Below are positions 1-7,551 of a stretch of 40,926 bases of DNA, piece by piece. Below the pieces are notes generated by a model, which ran no database searches, had not been told where the DNA came from, and worked only from the letters and a program-made list of their open reading frames with translations. Origin of the DNA: Micromonospora deserti (GTDB lineage: Bacteria; Actinomycetota; Actinomycetes; Mycobacteriales; Micromonosporaceae); assembly GCF_003236335.1 (NCBI RefSeq), contig NZ_POUB01000028.1, positions 1 through 40,926 of the forward strand. The letters run 5' to 3'. A program made the translations under genes and the position numbers. The stretch's first letter is position 1. Every line of letters starts with the position of its first letter.

Positions 1-311
1 GCCATCGCCCCACTGCGCGCCCCACCGCCCACGTTCAGGAGGAACGCGAAGATGAGGGCGATCGCGATGGTGATCAGCGGCATGGCAAGCAGCAACAGGC
101 CGTGGTGCCGGACAGCCTTCCAGAACACCTCGTCCTGCAGCAATCGCCGGAAGTTGTCCAGCCCGATGAACGTCGGGTTCGCCGCCACGCCACGCCAGTT
201 CGTCATCGCGAGGTAGAACGCTTGCAGGTACGGGCCGATGACGAAGGTCGTGTAGAGGGCGACCGGTGCGGCTAAGAAGCCGACGATGAACGGGTACTTG
301 CCATGCCGCAT
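1..311 (-). CDS. ngcF: Sugar ABC transporter permease, NgcF-like (partial, runs off the window)
   Basis: The first ~103 residues of a MalF-type inner-membrane permease are visible; the rest lies beyond position 1. The N-terminus has the first membrane segment (FIVGFLAAPVALYTTFVIGP), then the extracytoplasmic TNWRG...FIGLDNFRRLL stretch typical of sugar permeases, then a second hydrophobic segment. The ATG at 311 lies 16 bases after the stop of the NgcE-like binding protein, so the two are one transcription unit. The neighbour's close match to the NgcE family is the reason for the ngcF name; the permease sequence alone only says carbohydrate uptake permease. A second permease (NgcG) would be expected next, outside the window. 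Confidence 0.8.
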   Translation of the reverse strand, partial: MRHGKYPFIVGFLAAPVALYTTFVIGPYLQAFYLAMTNWRGVAANPTFIGLDNFRRLLQDEVFWKAVRHHGLLLLAMPLITIAIALIFAFLLNVGGGARSGAM

Positions 312-327
312 GATGTCAGCCCGTGAC

Positions 328-1749
328 TCAGCGGGTGAACTTCTGGATCGATGGATCCTTCTTCACCGCGTTCGCGGCCTTCTGCATACGCTCGCAGAAC
401 TTCTCCGCGGTACCGCCGTTGAAGAACAGTTCGTTGGTGGCGGCGCGGCACTCGTCGTCCAGCTTCTTGTACCAGGTGTCCCACCGGTAGGAGAAGTAAT
501 CTGTGCCGGCCGCCTTGAGCATCGCCTCACTGCTGGTGAGGCCGGGCGAGATGGTCAGCCCGTCAGTCGCGCCCCGGACCACCGTGAGCACCTTGGTCAA
601 CTCGGTGAAGCCCTTGGCACCGGCCTTGGACAGCATGTGCCGCAAGTACTCCATACCACCGCGCGGGTTCTTACCCTTGGACGCGACGAAGTACATCTCC
701 CCGGCCGCCGCGTAGATCGCGGTCTGCGGCAGCTTGTCCGAGCCGGTCACGCTCGGCACCGGCATGACCGCGTACGTGAAGCCGGGCGGGGTGTCCTTGG
801 CCTGCTCGTTCTCCAGCCACGACCCGCTGGGATAGAACGCGACCTTGCCCTGGTTCTGCTGGAGCTGGACCTCGGTGTGCTTGAGACCGAGGTGCGCCTT
901 GTTGCCGTACTTTGCGCCGATCTCGGCCCACGCCGCCGCGGCCTGCTTCACCGCGTCGACCTGCCAGGCCCCGTCCTCCAGGTTGTCGATGTTCTTGAGG
1001 ACGTCCGGCCCACCGATCTTCGCCGCGCTGGTCAGGAGCACCAGGTACTGGTAGTACGCGGCGTTCGCGCCCGCATACGAGTACGGCGTGACACCCGCCG
1101 CCCTGATCTTGTCACACAACGCCGTGAACTCGCTCCACGTCTTCGGCGGGACCCAGCCGTTCTTCTCGAACAGCGTGCTGTCGTACCACAGCCCGAACAC
1201 GGTGAACGCGTAGTTCAGCACGTACGGCTTGCCGTTGAACGTGCCCTGCTCGATGGTGCCCGGAATGAGGGTGTCCTTGACCTTCTTGCCCGGCAGGTCC
1301 AGCGACTCGGCCTCGAACAGCTCGGTCAGGTCCTGCACCTGACCGGCCTGCACCAGCGCACCCTGGTCCATCAGCTTCGAACCAGCATTGTTGATCATGT
1401 CCGGCGGCGTGTTGCTGGTGAACCGCGGCTGCAGAACGGTGGCGACCTCCTCCGTCTGCGAGAACTTGACGTTCGCCTTCGGGAACTTCTGCTTGTACGA
1501 CGGGATGTGCACGTCGGTGGCGTACTTGGTGCCCAGGCCACCGTTGAAGATGACCACCTCGAGCTCGGCGTCCTCCTTGACACCCAGCGGGTTGTCCGCG
1601 GTCTTCTCACCCTGCGCCTGTTGCGGCGCGCCAGCGTCACCTCCGCCAACGCAGCCGCCGAGCAGACCGGCGGCCGGAGTGGCGAGCAGACCAACAGCCG
1701 CCGCTCGGCGCAAGAGGGTACGACGATCGACACCGGGGGTTGGGGGCAT
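328..1749 (-). CDS. ngcE: N-acetylglucosamine/chitobiose-binding lipoprotein, NgcE-like
   Basis: Solute-binding protein of a CUT1-type ABC importer. The N-terminus has a twin-arginine pattern (VDRRTLLRRAAAVGLL) followed by a lipobox (LLGGC), so a membrane-anchored, probably Tat-exported lipoprotein is expected. The mature part starts NPLGVKEDAELEVVIFNGG and continues with GTKYATDVHIPSYKQKFP, which I recognise as the actinobacterial NgcE family (GlcNAc and N,N'-diacetylchitobiose binding). An upstream in-frame ATG exists at 1764, but AAGGAG lies six bases before the ATG at 1749 and nothing like it precedes 1764, so 1749 is preferred (473 aa). The regulator gene ends 51 bases upstream and the permease begins 16 bases downstream. 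Confidence 0.85.
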   Translation of the reverse strand: MPPTPGVDRRTLLRRAAAVGLLATPAAGLLGGCVGGGDAGAPQQAQGEKTADNPLGVKEDAELEVVIFNGGLGTKYATDVHIPSYKQKFPKANVKFSQTEEVATVLQPRFTSNTPPDMINNAGSKLMDQGALVQAGQVQDLTELFEAESLDLPGKKVKDTLIPGTIEQGTFNGKPYVLNYAFTVFGLWYDSTLFEKNGWVPPKTWSEFTALCDKIRAAGVTPYSYAGANAAYYQYLVLLTSAAKIGGPDVLKNIDNLEDGAWQVDAVKQAAAAWAEIGAKYGNKAHLGLKHTEVQLQQNQGKVAFYPSGSWLENEQAKDTPPGFTYAVMPVPSVTGSDKLPQTAIYAAAGEMYFVASKGKNPRGGMEYLRHMLSKAGAKGFTELTKVLTVVRGATDGLTISPGLTSSEAMLKAAGTDYFSYRWDTWYKKLDDECRAATNELFFNGGTAEKFCERMQKAANAVKKDPSIQKFTR

Positions 1750-1800
1750 TGAGGGCTCCTTCATGGGCTGATTAGGGGGTCGGTTGTTCGTATGGGCTGG

Positions 1801-2703
1801 CTACGGGGTGGGTCGCTGCTTGTGTCCGTCGACCGCGTGCGCGGTGCGCTGGAACGCGGCGTGTGCACGGTCGTACGTGCGCTGCGCGACTGCGATGTAC
1901 AGCAGGTCGAGCACGACGAGCTGGGGATGGCGCGCGGACAGCGCATCCGGACGAAACGTGGTGGCCTGACTGGCGGTGAGCAGTACGATGTCGGCCAACT
2001 CCGCCAGCGGCGAGCGGGGAAAGCTGGTGAGCGCCACCGTGGTCGCGCCGCGGCCGCCGGACTCGGCAAGCATCTCGATCGTCTCGCGCGTCTGGCCGCT
2101 GTGTGAAATGCCCAGCGCCACGTCACCGCGGAACAGCAACGCCGCGGCCGCCAGGCCGTTGTGCAGATCGGTCCACGCCCACGCCGGCACGCCGATGCGG
2201 TGCAGGCTGAACTGCATCTCCTCGCCGACCAGAGCACTGCCGCTGGCGCCGAAGATGGCGACCCGGGCAGCGCGGGCGATCGCGTCCGCCGCCCGCTCCA
2301 CCTCACGCAGATCCAGCAGCGCCGCGGTGTCCTGCATCGCCTTCGTGTCAGCCGCCATGATCTGGCCCAGCACCCGGCCCAGCGGATCATCCGGCTGGAT
2401 CTCCCGCCCGATGTCCACCGACCAACCGGCCGCGCGAGCCCGACCCGTCTCCTCGGCGATACCCAGCCGCAGTTCGGCGTACCCCTCGAAGCCAAGCGCT
2501 CGGCAGAAACGGGTGATCGTCGCCGGCGACGTACCGCTACGCTCGGCCAACTCCACGATGGTGGCCCGGGCCGCGCCAGCCGGATCGGCTACCACCTGCT
2601 CTGCGACGCGCTGCAAAGCACCCGTGAACTCCGGCAGCTTGGCACGCACAGTCTGCAGTACACCGCCATCCACCGCCGGGGAGTCGACCACCTCTGGCAC
2701 CAC
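1801..2703 (-). CDS. RpiR/MurR-family transcriptional regulator (HTH + SIS domains)
   Basis: 300 aa. Residues ~25-85 form the RpiR-type helix-turn-helix (IVELAERSGTSPATITRFCRALGFEGYAELRL). Residues ~125-270 form a SIS phosphosugar-binding domain (VAIFGASGSALVGEEMQF; ALGISHSGQTRETIEML). Such regulators usually sense a sugar phosphate and repress sugar uptake genes. It is the first gene of the unit that continues into the NgcE-like protein, so it probably controls itself and GlcNAc/chitobiose uptake, with GlcNAc-6-P or a related phosphosugar as plausible ligand (inference). A TTGACA promoter element and a palindrome lie just upstream. The start is one of two adjacent GTG codons (2703 or 2700). 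Confidence 0.88.
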   Translation of the reverse strand: MVPEVVDSPAVDGGVLQTVRAKLPEFTGALQRVAEQVVADPAGAARATIVELAERSGTSPATITRFCRALGFEGYAELRLGIAEETGRARAAGWSVDIGREIQPDDPLGRVLGQIMAADTKAMQDTAALLDLREVERAADAIARAARVAIFGASGSALVGEEMQFSLHRIGVPAWAWTDLHNGLAAAALLFRGDVALGISHSGQTRETIEMLAESGGRGATTVALTSFPRSPLAELADIVLLTASQATTFRPDALSARHPQLVVLDLLYIAVAQRTYDRAHAAFQRTAHAVDGHKQRPTP

Positions 2704-2732
2704 CCTTCACCAAGCTCCGACGACCGATAGTG

Positions 2733-2791
2733 GTAAAATTTCTTACGCGATACCCAGTGCTGTCAAGAGACCTTCGGCCGAGTTTTACCAC
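2733..2791 (-). promoter_or_regulatory. Promoter and putative RpiR operators of the ngc operon
   Basis: Read on the minus strand, TTGACA (2761-2766) is a perfect -35. About 14 bases downstream is the quasi-palindrome GTAAGAAATTTTAC (2733-2746), which covers the expected -10 region. A second copy of half of it, GTGGTAAAA, lies in inverted orientation at 2783-2791, upstream of the -35, and pairs with GTGGTAAAA at 2730-2738. Two repeats flanking a promoter and covering the -10 fit repression by the RpiR regulator encoded 27 bases downstream. Binding by that protein is inference. Confidence 0.55.
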
Positions 2792-2932
2792 GCCGACACA
2801 CTGGTGCCCAGCAGCGCATAAGACGTACCCGCCAAGGAAAGGCAGCAGCCACGGCCGCGACTCTGCGTAGTTGGCCAGGCGCAGAAGAGCCGCCGACCGA
2901 GCGATTCGGGTAAGAATTTTTCCGGGCGACGA

Positions 2933-3274
2933 GTTGTCGTGCACTGCCTCACGCAGCCGGCGGGTCAACCGCGACCGGTCCGGAACCTGCACCACCTGCT
3001 CGGTGAACGACTTCCGCGAACACCGGACCGTCAGGCAGTACCAGCGTCGCTTCCGCCAGCGCAGTCACACGGGCCGGCCACCCGCCGGCAGATCCCGCGG
3101 CCTGGTTGTGGTCCATTGCTTCACCCGGGTCGCCCGCTGCCCGCACCGCGGGCAGCATCGTGCCTGCTCATCACCGGTGGACACGTCCACCAGCGGGACA
3201 CCGTCGGCGTCCAGCTCGGCCCGCTCCACTAACAGTCCGTCCAAGCCCAGCAGCCGGGTCGCATCGTTGACCAT
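2933..3274 (-). pseudogene. ISL3-family transposase, N-terminal remnant with nonsense codon
   Basis: The minus-strand reading frame starting at 3274 gives LLGLDGLLVERAELDADG, a zinc-finger pair CPRCG, then after one in-frame TGA (3065-3067) LRWRKRRWYC...SFTEQV and SRLTRRLREA. This is the start of an ISL3-type transposase. The stop sits where an arginine is expected (RPV-stop-LRWRKRR), so a CGA to TGA change is the simplest explanation. Similarity fades near 2933 and nothing of the catalytic domain remains. The flank 2792-2932 holds no gene I can support. Confidence 0.6.
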
Positions 3275-3308
3275 GCTCGCAGCTCTTCACATGTGACCAT
3301 CCGAACTA

Positions 3309-4440
3309 GTGTGCTGAGTCGTTAATTCGTTGGTAGATTGTCTGTGTGGGTGATGGTCGTGGTCCGAAGCTGGCCTTGCTGGAACTGACCGCCGAGGAGC
3401 GGGAGGTGTTGCAGGGGCTGGCTCGGCGGCCGAAGACGGCGCAGGCGTTGGCGGTGCGGGCGCGGATCGTGCTGGCGTGTGCGGAGGGTCTGTCCAACAG
3501 TGAGGTGTCGCGTCGGCGCGGTGTATCGCTGCCGACGGTGGGTAAGTGGCGTAAACGGTTCGTGATCGATCGGGTGGACGGCCTGCGGGACGAGCCGCGT
3601 CCGGGCGCGCCGCGGAAGATCGGTGATGCGCAGGTCGAGGCGGTGATTACGAAGACGCTTGAGGAGCTGCCATCTGATCAGGACAGTCACTGGTCGACCC
3701 GGTCGATGGCGAAGGCGGTGGGCCTGAATCAGACAGCGGTCTCGCGGATCTGGCGGGCGTTCGGGCTCAAGCCGCACCTGGTCGACAGTTGGAAGCTGTC
3801 GAACGACCCGCTGTTCATCGACAAGGTCCGTGACATCGTCGGGTTGTACCTCGATCCGCCCGAGGCCGCCATGGTCCTCGCGGTGGACGAGAAGTCCCAG
3901 ATGCAGGCCCTGGACCGCACCGCGCCGATGCTGCCGATGATGCCCGGCGCGCCGGGCCGGGTGACCCACGACTACGTGCGCCACGGCACCACCAGTCTGT
4001 TCGCCGCCCTTGATGTGGCCACCGGCAAGGTGATCGGCCAGACCCAGCGCAAGCACCGCCACCAGGAGTTCCTGCGGTTCCTGCGCACCATCGACCAGGC
4101 GACCCCGCCCAAACTGGACCTGCATCTGGTGCTGGGCAACTACGCCACCCACAAAACGCCCGCCATCCAGCAGTGGCTGCTCAAGCATCCCCGGTTCCAC
4201 CTGCACTTCACCCCGACCTACTCGTCGTGGCTCAACCTGGTCGAACGCTGGTTCGCCGAACTGACCAACCGCAAACTCCGCCGCTCAGCCCACCGCAGCG
4301 TCGCCGCGCTGGAAGCCGACGTCACCGCCTGGATCGAGGCGTGGAACGCCGACCCCAAACCATTCGTGTGGACCGAAACGGCTGACGACATCCTCGAAAC
4401 AATCGCCGCATACTGCCAACGAATTGACGACTCAGGACAC
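3309..4440 (+). mobile_element. IS630-family insertion sequence, complete, with TA target duplication
   Basis: The ends are inverted repeats beginning GTGT(G/C)CTGAGTCGT and continuing through AATTCGTTGG; 25 of the first 28 bases match between 3309 onward and the reverse complement from 4440. TA dinucleotides directly flank both ends (3307-3308 and 4441-4442), the target duplication expected for IS630/Tc1-type elements. The element is 1132 bp and carries one transposase gene. Confidence 0.88.
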
Positions 4441-4443
4441 TAG
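3346..4443 (+). CDS. IS630-family transposase, probably inactive (catalytic Asp replaced by Gly)
   Basis: 365 aa from a GTG start. The N-terminal part carries a helix-turn-helix (LSNSEVSRRRGVSLPTVGKWRKRF) and a second one (STRSMAKAVGLNQTAVSRIWRAF). The C-terminal half is the DDE domain. The first acidic residue is D181 (LAVDEKSQ) and the last is E300 (NLVERWF). The middle position, normally Asp in the DNYATHK motif, reads GNYATHK (G264, codon GGC at 4135-4137), with the usual DD35E spacing to E300. Without that Asp metal binding should fail. The stop codon TAG is made of the duplicated TA target plus one host base, so the gene's end depends on its insertion site. Confidence 0.85.
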   Translation: MGDGRGPKLALLELTAEEREVLQGLARRPKTAQALAVRARIVLACAEGLSNSEVSRRRGVSLPTVGKWRKRFVIDRVDGLRDEPRPGAPRKIGDAQVEAVITKTLEELPSDQDSHWSTRSMAKAVGLNQTAVSRIWRAFGLKPHLVDSWKLSNDPLFIDKVRDIVGLYLDPPEAAMVLAVDEKSQMQALDRTAPMLPMMPGAPGRVTHDYVRHGTTSLFAALDVATGKVIGQTQRKHRHQEFLRFLRTIDQATPPKLDLHLVLGNYATHKTPAIQQWLLKHPRFHLHFTPTYSSWLNLVERWFAELTNRKLRRSAHRSVAALEADVTAWIEAWNADPKPFVWTETADDILETIAAYCQRIDDSGH

Positions 4444-4444
4444 G

Positions 4445-4640
4445 GCCTGTGTCAAAGTCCGCCCGCGGTGAGGGGTGAGCGGGTCCCGGCGCGTCGGTGA
4501 TCGATGAATGACGAGGTCTCCGGTAGATGGTTCATCGACGAAGAAGACCATCAGCACGGAGACCTCGTGGCCACTGTAGCGGTGACGAGGCGGCATGACC
4601 TGACCGACACCGAGTGGGCGGCGCTGGAGCCGCTGCGAGC
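4445..4640 (+). mobile_element. IS5-family element, left-end fragment
   Basis: Directly after the IS630 element comes GGCCTGTGTCAAAGTCC, like the terminal repeat of many actinobacterial IS5-type elements. It is followed by the start of a transposase reading frame from GTG 4567 (VTRRHDLTDTEWAALEPL). The match to IS5 transposases stops at about codon 24 (near 4640), where the sequence switches abruptly to a piece of an IS481 transposase on the opposite strand. Only the leader and the first residues survive, so no function is possible. Confidence 0.55.
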
Positions 4641-5058
4641 CGTGAGAAACCATCGACGACGGAGTGCAGGTAGACGTAGCCACGCTTCGCCCCGGCCGAC
4701 TTCGCCCGACTAGCGATCTTGGCCTGATCGCTGTCCCGGCCGTGGATCCGCCACCCACCGCCATCAGGGATCCGGCCGACCTTCTTCACATCCAGGTGCA
4801 CCATGTGTCCGGGCCAACGGGCGGTGACTCGATCTGCTCGATGACCCATGCTGGAGTCGCGTTCGGACTCCGGTGCGGACTCGACGGCCGGTCTTGCAAT
4901 CCCGTTTCACCGTGTAGCCGCCAGCGATTTACCCACTTGCTGGCGCATGCGCGGGAGATACCCATCTCAGCGGCGACGTGGGCAATGGGACGTGTCTGGC
5001 ACCGCTTCACGAGCCGCCTACGGCCCTCGACGCTCAGGGGCGCATTCGCGTGCGGCAC
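4640..5058 (-). pseudogene. IS481-family transposase remnant (internally deleted, truncated)
   Basis: From a GTG at 5058 with AAAGGA upstream, the reading frame gives the IS481 N-terminus: LSVEGRRRLVKRC, a helix-turn-helix (VAAEMGISRACASKWVNRW) and LQDRPSSPHRSP. It runs out of frame near 4800. A second frame then gives ARWPGHMVHLDVKKVGRIP and GYVYLHSVVDGFSR, the start of the DDE domain. The ~50 residues normally between these blocks are missing, so there is an internal deletion as well as a frame change. The C-terminal half is lost at the junction with the IS5 fragment near 4640. Confidence 0.7.
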
Positions 5059-5129
5059 TCGTCGTCCTTTCGAAGTCAGACGACGGCAGGCGCGACACCT
5101 ATCGTGCGCGCCTGCCGCATTGCGGCCTT

Positions 5130-5495
5130 TCAGTCCTGCGGTGCGACGCGCATACGGTTCCCGTCAGGATCGGCTGCGAGGAAGGTCAGCCCGAACCCCG
5201 CATCATGAGGCTCGCGCAGGATCGTGACGCCCTTGGACTGCCACTGCTTAAAGATCACGTTGACCTCGTCGGGTCCACCGTCGATGGCCAGGCACACCTC
5301 ACTGGTACGCGGGACATCCGGTGACAGATCCTCGAACTGGCCAGACCACAGAGCGAGGTCAGCGCCTGGCCCGAGGTCGAAGGTGATGTATCCCGGAGTC
5401 TCGAACGAGGGGCTCATGCCGAGGAGGTCACCGTAGAAACGAGCTGCGGCGGGAGCATCGTTCACGTAGACGATGGACACGACGGATGTGGTCAT
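5130..5495 (-). CDS. VOC (glyoxalase/bleomycin-resistance fold) family protein
   Basis: 121 aa, the usual size for a single VOC protein. It shows the two beta-alpha-beta-beta-beta modules: SIVYVNDAPAAARFYGDLLG at the start and, in the second half, VIFKQWQSKGVTILREP followed by GLTFLAADPDGNRMRV, the common F-x-DPDGN ending. Substrate cannot be told; members bind a metal and act on small electrophiles or sequester antibiotics. The ATG at 5495 is preceded by GAAGGAA. It is divergent from a WYL-type regulator gene 92 bases away, a common arrangement in which the regulator controls the enzyme. Confidence 0.85.
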   Translation of the reverse strand: MTTSVVSIVYVNDAPAAARFYGDLLGMSPSFETPGYITFDLGPGADLALWSGQFEDLSPDVPRTSEVCLAIDGGPDEVNVIFKQWQSKGVTILREPHDAGFGLTFLAADPDGNRMRVAPQD

Positions 5496-5587
5496 GGTTG
5501 TTCCTTCTCACTGGGCGTTTGTACGCATCCACCAGCCTGACCGGGATATGCGCCGCATCGTGTCGCAATTCCTGAAAAACTTGGTGG

Positions 5588-6554
5588 GTGACCCCAGACC
5601 GTTTCTTCTCCCTGATGTTGCTTTTCGAATCGAGGGATGCCGTGACCACACAGGAACTTGCCTCGGCGCTCGGGGTGTCCCTTCGAACCATCACTCGAGA
5701 CCTGAACTGGCTCCGCGACGCCGGTCTGCCGGTGACCGCACACCGGGGCCGCCTCGGAGGCGTGACCATGCTGCCCGGGTCCGGGCTCGACCTCACGCGA
5801 CTCACGCCGGGCGAGCGTGATCATCTGTCGCTCACCGGGCTGGACGAGAAGCAACGTGCGGAGCTCAACGCATCGGTCGGCAGCCAGCGCGCGCTCTCCA
5901 AGATCGTCGCTACACAGTCACGTCGAGTTCATGAGCTCCTGCCGCTCACCGACGTAGTGCACGTGGACATCCGTCCCTGGCGTCAGGCACGAGCTTCCGG
6001 CACGACTCCGGCTTCGCTGATCGGCGCAGTGCGGCGAGGTCGCCAGCTACAGATCGAGTACGACAGCCCACACGAGTCATGCCCACGCGACCTCGTCGTG
6101 GATCCCTACGGGCTGTTCGCCAAGGCCGGCACCCTGGTACCTCGTCGCCGACTGTGCCCGAGTGCCACGGATGTACCGACTCCAACGGATCACGACGTGG
6201 AAAGAAGCCGACCAGCCACGACGGATCCGCGAGAACCAGACCCTGGCCACCGTCGCTGCAGCGCTCATTGCTCAGTGGGAACACAACCACGCGATAGAGG
6301 TCAGCGCCACCATCGACCAGACCCAGATCGAGCGAGCGCAACGGATCTTTGGCCAACGACTCGTCCGGGACGACCATGAAGAGTCCCCCACCGGCCACAA
6401 GGTGACGATCCGCTTCCTGCGTCTGGAGGATGTGCGAGCATTACTGCCGTTCGAAAGCGCCATCACTGTGCACGGCCCCACCGAAGCCAGGGCTCACCTC
6501 CGCGACCTAGCCACCAACCTTGCCCACCACTATGCGCCGTCACCAACGTCCTGA
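5588..6554 (+). pseudogene. YafY/WYL-domain transcriptional regulator, frameshifted
   Basis: A GTG start at 5588 opens a typical HTH_11 domain (FFSLMLLFESRDAVTTQELASALGVSLRTITRDLNWL). The frame carries on to DPYGLFAKAGT and then breaks. Moving one base at ACCCTGG (~6132-6136) restores WYLVADCARVPRMYRLQRI and the rest of the WYL and C-terminal region to the stop at 6554. One extra C therefore splits the gene exactly at its WYL motif. Repaired, the protein would be ~321 aa, normal for the family. It lies divergent from the VOC gene. The break could be a real mutation or a sequencing error. Confidence 0.75.
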
Positions 6555-6650
6555 CCCACAACATTTAGACACTCAGATGATCACCGATGAGCTGCGAGCC
6601 TCACGTCCAAACCCGATCCGACGCGAACCCCGCTTAACTTCGAAGAGCCC

Positions 6651-6764
6651 ATATTCGTCGAGGATCCTGCAGGCGTGCCGTTCGTTGTAGATCAGGATCC
6701 GGTCGGTGCACTCGGAACGGACGCTGCGGATGAACCGTTGCGCGTAGCAGTTCTCCCGAGGTGT
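6651..6764 (-). pseudogene. Integrase-core transposase fragment (IS3/IS481-like)
   Basis: About 38 codons on the minus strand read [19 protein letters not shown], then [19 protein letters not shown]. This is the conserved region around the catalytic glutamate of the same transposase family as the full-length copy at 36077-37147 (which has [21 protein letters not shown]). Here the catalytic Glu position reads Gln (AQRF). Similarity ends on both sides, five bases before the mutarotase stop on one side. It is debris with no function. Confidence 0.55.
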
Positions 6765-6768
6765 CCGG

Positions 6769-7080
6769 TCACGGCAGCTCCCAGACGAGGCGCAGCCCCG
6801 AGTCGGTGCCCGAGTAGTCGTCCTCAACCTTCAGCAACTGCGCCATCCGGGCCTGCCAGCGCACATTGGCCGGGTGATCGCGCAGCTCGTGTCGCATCCG
6901 CTGATAGTCCTCGACCTCGACCAGGTGGAACAGGTCGCGGCCGTCCCGCCAGATCCGCCACGTATGCACCCCGGCGGCACGTAGTGCGCTGTCCAGTTCG
7001 GCGGGGATGACCTTGTGGACGTTGTCGTACTCACTTTCCTTGCCCGGCTTGAGCCGGGTGTGCAGGGTGATTCGCTGCAT
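6769..7080 (-). CDS. L-rhamnose mutarotase (RhaM) family protein
   Basis: 103 aa, the size of RhaM/DUF718 proteins, which interconvert alpha and beta anomers of deoxyhexoses in the cytoplasm. Visible family features are an N-terminal strand ([13 protein letters not shown]), the [28 protein letters not shown] block with its His, [10 protein letters not shown], and the C-terminal LRLVWELP. The start at 7080 is supported by GGAAGGAG about ten bases upstream; a longer open frame upstream is not coding. It stands alone between a flavoprotein remnant and a transposase fragment, so its former operon cannot be read. Substrate could be rhamnose, fucose or another sugar. Confidence 0.75.
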   Translation of the reverse strand: MQRITLHTRLKPGKESEYDNVHKVIPAELDSALRAAGVHTWRIWRDGRDLFHLVEVEDYQRMRHELRDHPANVRWQARMAQLLKVEDDYSGTDSGLRLVWELP

Positions 7081-7329
7081 GGGATGCAAGCTCCTTCCGT
7101 TAGCCTGGGACGATCCAGACCCGGTTGGTACGGATGCCGCCGGCCCACCGAAACGTCCAGGTTGACCGCCATCGGGTGAAGCAGGACCGCAGGAGTAGCA
7201 GAAGGCGTCGTAGCCGCCGGTCTGAATCATCGCGAACGCTCCGAAGATCCGCCACCCGTAGCCGGCGTGACGGCGGCCGCCGACCAGATTGTCGGCGGCC
7301 ACCATCCGCGCGAGGCGCATCCGGTCAGA

Positions 7330-7551
7330 CCGCAGCAGCCGCTCCCGGTGGCGGTGATGGTGTCGTCGTCGGCGATCGGGGGGCTGTTGCAGACCCCCGG
7401 TTCCTGGCAGGTCGAGCTGGACGTCGCGGGCGGCGGCCCAGTCCTCGGCGAGGGCGGCGACGACGGAGCGGGCCTGCTCGTAGCCGGTGGCCGACACGAT
7501 CCGATCCACGACCAGCCTTCGGATGCCGTCGAGCATCGCCACGACCGCGCG
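7330..7551 (-). pseudogene. C-terminal remnant of an ArsO-like FAD-dependent oxidoreductase
   Basis: Directly behind the GH3 stop, the minus strand reads VDRIVSATGYEQARSVVAAL then RDVQLDLPGTG. After a one-base shift in a run of five G (ACCGGGGGTC) it continues GVCNSPPIADDD and ends in the cysteine-rich SGCCG. From memory, actinobacterial flavoproteins of arsenic operons end in ATGYEQVRSVVAAL...LPETGVC...CC, so I read this as the tail of such a gene with its N-terminus gone. VDRIVSATG may mark an internal deletion joining two similar ATG(Y/F) motifs. The rest, 7081-7329, shows nothing recognisable. Confidence 0.4.

Noticed and set aside
4504..4566. N-terminal extension of the IS5 fragment's transposase (MNDEVSGRW...)
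   Set aside because: Transposases of this group start at about the GTG at 4567; the upstream frame looks like the untranslated IS end.
6769..7542. 257-residue version of the mutarotase
   Set aside because: Only the last 103 residues match RhaM proteins, and a strong ribosome site precedes the internal ATG at 7080.
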